Shown here one piece after another: positions 6,225 through 10,707 of a stretch of DNA of 10,707 nt. This DNA comes from JALHMQ01 sp037441125. Lineage in GTDB: Bacteria; Pseudomonadota; Gammaproteobacteria; Burkholderiales; Burkholderiaceae_F. Under the pieces are notes generated by a model that was not told the DNA's origin, ran no database searches, and was given only the letters and a program-made list of their open reading frames with translations. The stretch's first letter is position 1. Each line of letters starts with the position of its first letter. The DNA lies in contig JBBIST010000096.1 in the NCBI GenBank assembly GCA_037441125.1, forward strand, positions 1 through 10,707, read 5' to 3'. The position numbers were made by a program, and so were the translations under genes.

Positions 6225-7739
6225 ATGAACAAGCGCACGACCCAGCTTCTGTTTCGCGCCGCGCTGATCGGCACGGCGGGTCTGCTTGCCGCATGCGGGG
6301 GAGGCGGTGACGATCCCGTCAACCCGCCGAGCCAGACGCCCGCGCCGCCGCCGCCACCGCCGGCGCCACCGACGACGCTGCAACAGGTGACCACCTTTCT
6401 GGCGTCGGTCGATGCGTTGTGGGCCAACGCCGTGCCGAACTCGGGCGCGGCGCGGCTTTCGATCGCCGACGACTGCTTCCTTGACGAAGGGCGCACCAAG
6501 GCGTTCAACATTGCCGACATCGATGCCAATCTGCAAGCTGTGTTGGCGCGCGATGCGTACCGGATCGGCGAGACGCGCAGCAGCGTCCAGATCCTCGCCG
6601 AGCGCAACACGACCAATGGCGACGGCAGCGCGCGCCGGGAGATCGATGTCCAGTACGACGTCACGTATCGCGACGGATCGGTTGCGAAGAACGTGAAGGC
6701 CACGCTGATCAGCGGCAGCTCGTTCGGCACGCCGGGCTGCCCGACACCGCAGGTGTCCAGTGTCCTACGGCTGTTCGGCAACCAGCGGCGCGTGCGCGTC
6801 GAGGTGCGCGGGCGCAACCTGCGCGACGCGCGCTACACCTTGACCGGAGTGGCGCGCTCGCCGGCGGTGAACTACCGGCGCGACGTGCAGTTCTTCGTCA
6901 TCGATCCGATGGGCAATGCGACCTACGTGATCGTCTCCGGTCCGGGGCCGACCGGTGCGGGCGGTGAGCCCTTCTCGTTCAAACTGATTTCGCCGCGGCT
7001 GCTGCGCAGTGCGCCGGAACTCGCAGGCAAGAACGGCAACTTCCTGAACTGGCGCGACGATGACGCATTCCGCGTCTGTCGCATCGCCGGTGCCGGTGTG
7101 CCGGTGGCGAGCGTGGCCGATTGCGTCGGTCAGGGAGCGACGTTCAACAACTGGGGCTGGACGACGGCCACGCCGGATGCGGCAGCGGACACGGGCTTCC
7201 AGAGCCAGGGATGGACCGAGGGCGGAACGTACACGTTCGCGGTCTACAACGACGACGGCTGGAAGACGGTCAACGGCCACGTCGGCCGCACGCCCATTGC
7301 GACCTACACGGCCGTGCTCGGGAAGCTGCCGTACACGTTCGTCGAGATGGCCGGTACCGGGCCGGGTGCGGACAACTTCCCGCGCTTGACGCAACCGTCC
7401 GATGCCGCGCAGATCGCGGCCAATCTCGCGAGTGCCAACCCGAGCCCGATGGATTTTGCGTGGAGCGCGATGCCCACACCCGCCGACAATCGTGCGTTCC
7501 GGCTGTTTTCGTTCTACGAGTTCTTCCAGGGGCCGAGGTCGACGAACACCGGCGGCGCGTTCTATCCGGCCTATCGCCTGAACGTCGACGATTACCCCGG
7601 AAGCACGGCCACCGCGATCGCAGGCAAGAGGCCTACGCCGACGTTCGCAGAGATGAGCGGCAAGACCTACGGCGAATTCGGCCTGGCTTACGTCGACCGC
7701 AACAACAGCGTCGTTGTGAGTTATGCGTCGTTCCAGTAA
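6225..7739 (+). CDS. Large outer-membrane-type lipoprotein of unknown function
   Basis: A 504-residue lipoprotein precursor. The signal peptide MNKRTTQLLFRAALIGTAGL is followed by lipobox LAAC with the acylated Cys24. The mature end CGGGGDD has no Asp at +2, so transport to the outer membrane is expected. A flexible Pro-rich tether (about 31-50, with a six-Pro run) leads to a globular, probably beta-rich body. Four other cysteines (84, 172, 285, 300) could form two disulfides, as expected outside the cytoplasm. The motifs GKLPYTFVEMAG (366-377) and GKRPTPTFAEMSG (467-479) suggest two related C-terminal units. I recognise no catalytic motif and cannot name the family. ATG 6225 is well supported by GAGGAG at 6213-6218. 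Codon choice is less strictly G/C-ending than in the flanking metabolic genes, consistent with an accessory origin. Its promoter region is shared with the divergent small LuxR-type gene. Confidence 0.85.
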   Translation: MNKRTTQLLFRAALIGTAGLLAACGGGGDDPVNPPSQTPAPPPPPPAPPTTLQQVTTFLASVDALWANAVPNSGAARLSIADDCFLDEGRTKAFNIADIDANLQAVLARDAYRIGETRSSVQILAERNTTNGDGSARREIDVQYDVTYRDGSVAKNVKATLISGSSFGTPGCPTPQVSSVLRLFGNQRRVRVEVRGRNLRDARYTLTGVARSPAVNYRRDVQFFVIDPMGNATYVIVSGPGPTGAGGEPFSFKLISPRLLRSAPELAGKNGNFLNWRDDDAFRVCRIAGAGVPVASVADCVGQGATFNNWGWTTATPDAAADTGFQSQGWTEGGTYTFAVYNDDGWKTVNGHVGRTPIATYTAVLGKLPYTFVEMAGTGPGADNFPRLTQPSDAAQIAANLASANPSPMDFAWSAMPTPADNRAFRLFSFYEFFQGPRSTNTGGAFYPAYRLNVDDYPGSTATAIAGKRPTPTFAEMSGKTYGEFGLAYVDRNNSVVVSYASFQ

Positions 7740-7756
7740 GTGGAAGCGGGTGTGCT

Positions 7757-7784
7757 CCGCCCTTGAGTCGTTCACGAAGGGCGG
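7757..7784 (+). terminator. Stem-loop just after the lipoprotein gene, possible terminator
   Basis: CCGCCCTT (7757-7764) and AAGGGCGG (7777-7784) form a perfect 8-bp stem with a 12-nt loop, beginning 17 nt after the stop codon. Position and strength suit a transcription end signal, but no T-run follows, so a Rho-independent terminator is only possible. A smaller TTCCA / TGGAA inverted repeat (7731-7735, 7741-7745) straddles the stop codon itself. Confidence 0.45.
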
Positions 7785-7830
7785 GACACTTCGAGGGCGG
7801 CGATGCATCGGCCGACCTGAGTCCCGGTCG

Positions 7831-7860
7831 CGCCCGTTCGCTATGGCGCGAACATGGGCG
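7831..7860 (+). repeat. Long bulged inverted repeat in the lipoprotein / exported-protein spacer
   Basis: CGCCCGTTCGC (7831-7841) pairs with GCGAAC (7848-7853) plus GGGCG (7856-7860), giving 11 base pairs with a 2-nt bulge and a 6-nt loop. It is the strongest of three stem-loops in the 233-bp spacer. A 10-bp perfect palindrome, CGATGCATCG, lies at 7801-7810, and CGATGCA recurs at 7859-7865. No open frame here looks coding. It could be part of a long leader, a small RNA or a regulator site. Confidence 0.4.
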
Positions 7861-7911
7861 ATGCACTGGCGTTGCTGAGGCCGCCACCGAGCCCAACCCG
7901 TAGGCCGGTGC

Positions 7912-7932
7912 GGCGGCGCGCGATGCGCCGCC
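7912..7932 (+). promoter_or_regulatory. Stem-loop upstream of the exported-protein gene
   Basis: GGCGGCGC (7912-7919) pairs perfectly with GCGCCGCC (7925-7932) over a 5-nt loop. It ends 28 nt before the Shine-Dalgarno GAGGAGG of the next gene, a layout like the stem-loop at 6164-6187 before the lipoprotein gene. No T-tract follows. A leader hairpin affecting expression is a plausible but unproven reading. Confidence 0.35.
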
Positions 7933-7972
7933 CGCCGCTGTCTCGCTCTATCACCTGTACGAGGAGGACACG

Positions 7973-8557
7973 ATGGAAATGCTGCAACGACTGCTACTGA
8001 TGCTGCTGCTGGCGGTGTGCGGCAGCGTGACCGCCCAGAGTGCGCCGATGCCCGATCTGGCCGGCTTCGCTGTCGGCGAGGTCTGGGAGTGGCGCCAGGT
8101 CGACAACCGCACCCGGCTCGAGGAGAGCCGCTTGACCCGCACCATCGTCGAGAAGGACGGCCGGCGCGAGGTGCTGTACACCGACGGCACGCAGCGGCCG
8201 CTGTCGCACATGTTCTTCGGCGAGCCCTCCGACAAGCCGTGGCGCGTATGGCCGCTGGAAGTGGGTAAGCGCTGGTCGCACGACTCCAACTTCAAGCGCG
8301 CCGACGGCGTGACCGGCAACAACAGGCAAGACGCACGTGTCGTGGTACATGAAGAGGTCGTCGTGCCGGCCGGCCGCTTCATGGCCTTCAAGATCGAGTA
8401 CGACGGCTTCATCCGGCTGAGCAACGGCTTTCACGGCCGCATGACCGACACCTACTGGTACGCGCCCGAGGCGCGCGCCGACGTGAAGCACGTGCGGCGC
8501 GTCGGCAATACCGACTTCACGCGCGAGTTGTTGAGTTACCCGCGCAAGGCGCCCTAG
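7973..8557 (+). CDS. Exported protein of unknown function, 194 residues
   Basis: A small secreted or periplasmic protein. A Leu-rich signal peptide (MEMLQRLLLMLLLAVCGSVTA) has a likely cleavage near residue 21-22. The Cys16 context LAVC has Val before Cys and is a poor lipobox, so a lipoprotein is unlikely. The mature part (about 172 residues) has no other Cys and reads as alternating beta strands rich in Trp, Arg and acidic residues: GEVWEWRQVDN near 35-45, WPLEVGKRWSHD near 93-104, then VVVPAGRFMAFKIEYDGF and TYWYAPEARADVKHV. The run of G-K-x-W, then V-P-A-G-x-F, then W-Y-A-P recalls small beta-rich envelope proteins of several bacteria, but I cannot assign a named family. The strong Shine-Dalgarno GAGGAGG (7961-7967) fixes ATG 7973. 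It may be co-expressed with the lipoprotein gene or have its own promoter; its stop is 15 bp from the convergent E1 gene. Confidence 0.78.
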   Translation: MEMLQRLLLMLLLAVCGSVTAQSAPMPDLAGFAVGEVWEWRQVDNRTRLEESRLTRTIVEKDGRREVLYTDGTQRPLSHMFFGEPSDKPWRVWPLEVGKRWSHDSNFKRADGVTGNNRQDARVVVHEEVVVPAGRFMAFKIEYDGFIRLSNGFHGRMTDTYWYAPEARADVKHVRRVGNTDFTRELLSYPRKAP

Positions 8558-8572
8558 CCTTACAGCGACGCT

Positions 8573-10707
8573 TCAGCGCGTCCACGGCGGCGGCGCGTCC
8601 GCCTCCAGCCCGTACCGCGCCGCCGCCCGCCGCGCCAGCGCCGGGTCCAGCGCCGACAACGCGGCCACGGCGATCGCGTGGCGGTCGACCTCGAAGTGCC
8701 GGCGCAGCGCCAGCCGCAGGTCGCTGCGGCCGAAGCCGTCGGTACCAAGGGCGATGTACTTGTCGTGCACCCAGGGACGAATCAGATCGGCGAGCGCGGC
8801 GACGTAGTCGCTGGCGGCAATGACCGGCGCCCCATTGGCCGGCAACTGCTGCTCGATCCAGGTATCGCGGCGCGGCTGGCCCAGGCGGCGCTGGCGCTCG
8901 ATCGCCATCGCTTCGCGGCGCAGCTCGGTGAAGCTGGTCACCGAGTACACGTCGGCGGCGATGCCGAACTCGGCTTCGAGCAGCTCGGCGGCGGCGAGGG
9001 CTTCGCGCAGGATGGTGCCGCTGCCGAGCAGGCGCACGCGCGCCGCTGCCTGCGGTGCCGCGCGCAGGCGATACATGCCGCGCAGGATTGCCTCGATCTG
9101 CCTATTGGCGTCGCGCTCGGAACCGCTCTCGCCGGTGCTTGCGACAGAGGCGCCGGAAGCGAGCGCGGCAGCGCCGCTCCACGGCGCCGACGGCTGTGCG
9201 TAGCTCTCGTTCATCACCGTCACGTAGTAGAAGACGTCCTCCTGCGCGGCGAGCATCCGCCGCATGCCGTCGTCCACGATCACGGCCAGCTCGTAGGCGA
9301 AGCAGGGGTCGTAGGCGCGGCAGTTGGGAATCGTGGCGGCGACGAGCTGGCTCGATCCGTCCTGGTGCTGCAGCCCCTCGCCGGCGAGCGTGGTGCGGCC
9401 GGCGGTGGCGCCGAGCAGGAAGCCGCGCGAGCGCGAGTCGGCCGCGGCCCAGATTGCATCGCCGACGCGCTGGAAGCCGAACATCGAGTAGTAGATGTAA
9501 AACGGCAGCATCGCCAAGCCGTGCGCCGAGTAGCTCGTGGCCGCGGCGACCCAGCTCGCCAGGGCGCCGGCCTCGGTGATGCCTTCCTCGAGGATCTGGC
9601 CGTTGCTGGCTTCCTTGTAGTAGCTGACCTGGTCGTGGTCCTCGGGTTCGTACAACTGGCCGAGCGGCGAGTAGATGCCGACCTGCCGGAACAGATCGGC
9701 CATGCCGAAGGTGCGCGCTTCGTCGGCGATGATCGGCACGATGCGCGGCCCCAGCGCCTTGTCCTTGAGCAGTGCGGAGACCATGCGCACGAAGGCCATC
9801 GTCGTGCTCATCTCGCGGCCCGCAGCCTCGAGCGCGAAGCGGCCGAAGCTCGCGAGCGGCGGCACCGCCACCGCCTCGCAGGCCGACGAACGCGCCGGCA
9901 GGTAGCCGCCGAGCTTGGCGCGGTGGCCGTGCAGGTACTTGATCTCCGGCGCCTCGGCCGGCGGCCGCACGAACTCGCAGGCTTGCACCTGCGAGTCCGA
10001 CAGCGGCAGCGCGAAGCGGTCGCGGAAGGCGAGCAGTTGCTCGCTGTCGAGCTTCTTCTGCTGATGGGTGGTCATCCGGCCCTGGCCGGCGCTGCCCATG
10101 CCGTAGCCCTTCTTGGTCTTGGCCAGGATCACCGTCGGCTGGCCGCGATGAGTCGCCGCCGCGTGGTAGGCGGCGTGGATCTTCACCGGGTCGTGGCCGC
10201 CGCGGCGCAGGCGGTCGATGTCCTCGTCGGTCAGGTGAGCCACGAGCCGCTGCAGCTCCGGATACTTGGAGAAGAAGTGCTCGCGGTTGAAGCGGCCGTC
10301 GGTGGCGGCAAGCGTCTGGAACTCGCCGTCGACGGTCTCGTGGAAGGCGCGCAGCAGCAGCCCCTCGGTGTCGCGCGCGAACAGCGGATCCCAGTCGGCG
10401 CCCCAAAGCAGCTTGATCACGTTCCAGCCGGCGCCCGCGTACAGGCCCTCGAGCTCCTGGATGATCGAGCCGTTGCCGCGCACCGGCCCGTCGAGCCGCT
10501 GCAGGTTGCAGTTGACGACGAACACGAGGTTGTCGAGCCCCTCGCGCGCGGCGAGCGAAAGTCCGGCGAGCGCTTCGGGTTCGTCCATCTCGCCGTCGCC
10601 GACGAAGGCCCAGACCTTGCGACCGGTCGTCTCCAGCAGACCGCGGTGCGCGAGGTAGCGCATGAAGCGCGCCTGGTAGATCGCGAACAGCGGGCCGATG
10701 CCCATCG
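8573..10707 (-). CDS. aceE: Pyruvate dehydrogenase E1 (AceE-type, homodimeric), N-terminus beyond window
   Basis: The C-terminal 711 codons of an E1 of about 890 residues; roughly the first 180 are missing at the window's right edge, and the first visible Met (10703-10705) is internal. E1 decarboxylates a 2-oxoacid, normally pyruvate, with thiamine diphosphate and passes the acyl group to lipoyl-E2. Seen, numbered from that Met: the ThDP/Mg motif GDGEMDE (36-42) ending in NCN (65-67); the active-site loop His in GRMTTHQQKKLD (His214); ADEARTFGM (328-335); EEGITEAG with a probable catalytic Glu (373-380); and GEGLQHQDG (442-450, His447). An Ala/Ser/Gly-rich insertion at about 506-535 (9101-9190) is absent from E. 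coli AceE as I recall it. No aceF or lpd follows: the gene ends against a convergent exported-protein gene. A paralogous E1 (for example MdeB-like, acting on 2-oxobutyrate) is therefore a real alternative to the housekeeping enzyme. Confidence 0.9.
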   Translation of the reverse strand, partial: MGIGPLFAIYQARFMRYLAHRGLLETTGRKVWAFVGDGEMDEPEALAGLSLAAREGLDNLVFVVNCNLQRLDGPVRGNGSIIQELEGLYAGAGWNVIKLLWGADWDPLFARDTEGLLLRAFHETVDGEFQTLAATDGRFNREHFFSKYPELQRLVAHLTDEDIDRLRRGGHDPVKIHAAYHAAATHRGQPTVILAKTKKGYGMGSAGQGRMTTHQQKKLDSEQLLAFRDRFALPLSDSQVQACEFVRPPAEAPEIKYLHGHRAKLGGYLPARSSACEAVAVPPLASFGRFALEAAGREMSTTMAFVRMVSALLKDKALGPRIVPIIADEARTFGMADLFRQVGIYSPLGQLYEPEDHDQVSYYKEASNGQILEEGITEAGALASWVAAATSYSAHGLAMLPFYIYYSMFGFQRVGDAIWAAADSRSRGFLLGATAGRTTLAGEGLQHQDGSSQLVAATIPNCRAYDPCFAYELAVIVDDGMRRMLAAQEDVFYYVTVMNESYAQPSAPWSGAAALASGASVASTGESGSERDANRQIEAILRGMYRLRAAPQAAARVRLLGSGTILREALAAAELLEAEFGIAADVYSVTSFTELRREAMAIERQRRLGQPRRDTWIEQQLPANGAPVIAASDYVAALADLIRPWVHDKYIALGTDGFGRSDLRLALRRHFEVDRHAIAVAALSALDPALARRAAARYGLEADAPPPWTR

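Noticed and set aside
5374..6294. A 306-codon minus-strand frame spanning the 5' part of the LuxR regulator and the small HTH gene, a possible fused sensor for the short paralogue.
   Set aside because: It runs in a different frame from both HTH genes, has no similarity to the LuxR sensor region, and is rich in Arg, Ser and Ala.
7121..7903. A 260-codon plus-strand frame running from inside the lipoprotein gene into the next spacer.
   Set aside because: Out of frame with the lipoprotein, Arg-rich and without ribosome site or motifs; the spacer part shows no separate coding signal.
7973..8020. Possible lipoprotein signal in the 194-residue exported protein (LAVC at residues 13-16).
   Set aside because: Val before Cys does not fit the lipobox, and a normal cleavage site follows at about residue 21.
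8558..8572. Search for a terminator between the convergent exported-protein and E1 genes.
   Set aside because: Only 15 bp lie between the stop codons and they contain no inverted repeat; any terminator would have to lie inside the opposite gene.
1..10707. Looked for CRISPR repeats, tRNA genes, insertion-sequence ends, integrase or toxin-antitoxin genes.
   Set aside because: No spaced direct repeats, cloverleaf-like sequences, transposase motifs or matching gene pairs were seen on either strand by eye.

Overview
The window is a high-GC proteobacterial chromosome segment, most likely from a betaproteobacterium of the Burkholderiales type. This is inferred from the strong G/C bias at third codon positions, an Aap-type general amino-acid transporter, a homodimeric (AceE-type) pyruvate dehydrogenase E1, and a lipoprotein whose mature end reads CGGGGDD followed by a proline tether, a style common in that order. 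I see no tRNA, rRNA, CRISPR array, insertion sequence, integrase or phage gene.

Layout. (1) Positions 1-2207, plus strand: the end of a general L-amino-acid ABC transporter operon. It holds the C-terminus of permease AapQ, the complete permease AapM (1 nt after aapQ) and the ATPase AapP, which follows a 94-bp gap containing a hairpin. The binding protein AapJ would lie upstream of the window. (2) 2345-4420, plus strand: a 691-residue membrane protein with an N-terminal multi-pass region and a C-terminal spermidine-synthase-like Rossmann domain. (3) 4493-6047, minus strand: a complete LuxR-type regulator of 385 residues and, upstream of it, a 90-residue protein that is little more than a second LuxR-type DNA-binding domain, probably a trimmed paralogue. 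(4) 6225-8557, plus strand: a 504-residue outer lipoprotein of unknown function and a 194-residue exported protein of unknown function, separated by 233 bp with three successive stem-loops. (5) 8573-10707, minus strand: the C-terminal 711 codons of an AceE-type E1 that runs off the right edge and converges on the exported-protein gene with only 15 bp between the stop codons.

How it fits together. Regions 1 and 5 are metabolic genes of familiar families: polar amino-acid uptake and 2-oxoacid decarboxylation. Region 2 is a familiar architecture whose substrate is unknown. The middle segment (about 5.65-8.56 kb) looks accessory: two LuxR-type regulators, one of them reduced, stand divergently from genes for envelope proteins. 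The intergenic DNA between the small regulator and the lipoprotein holds a 16-bp near-perfect palindrome and a GC-rich stem-loop. The most testable hypothesis is that this palindrome is the operator of a local LuxR-type switch controlling the surface lipoprotein. The E1 gene is not followed by aceF or lpd and carries a small Ala/Ser/Gly-rich insertion, so it may be an orphan or paralogous E1. I found no clear evidence for a wholly new multi-gene system.
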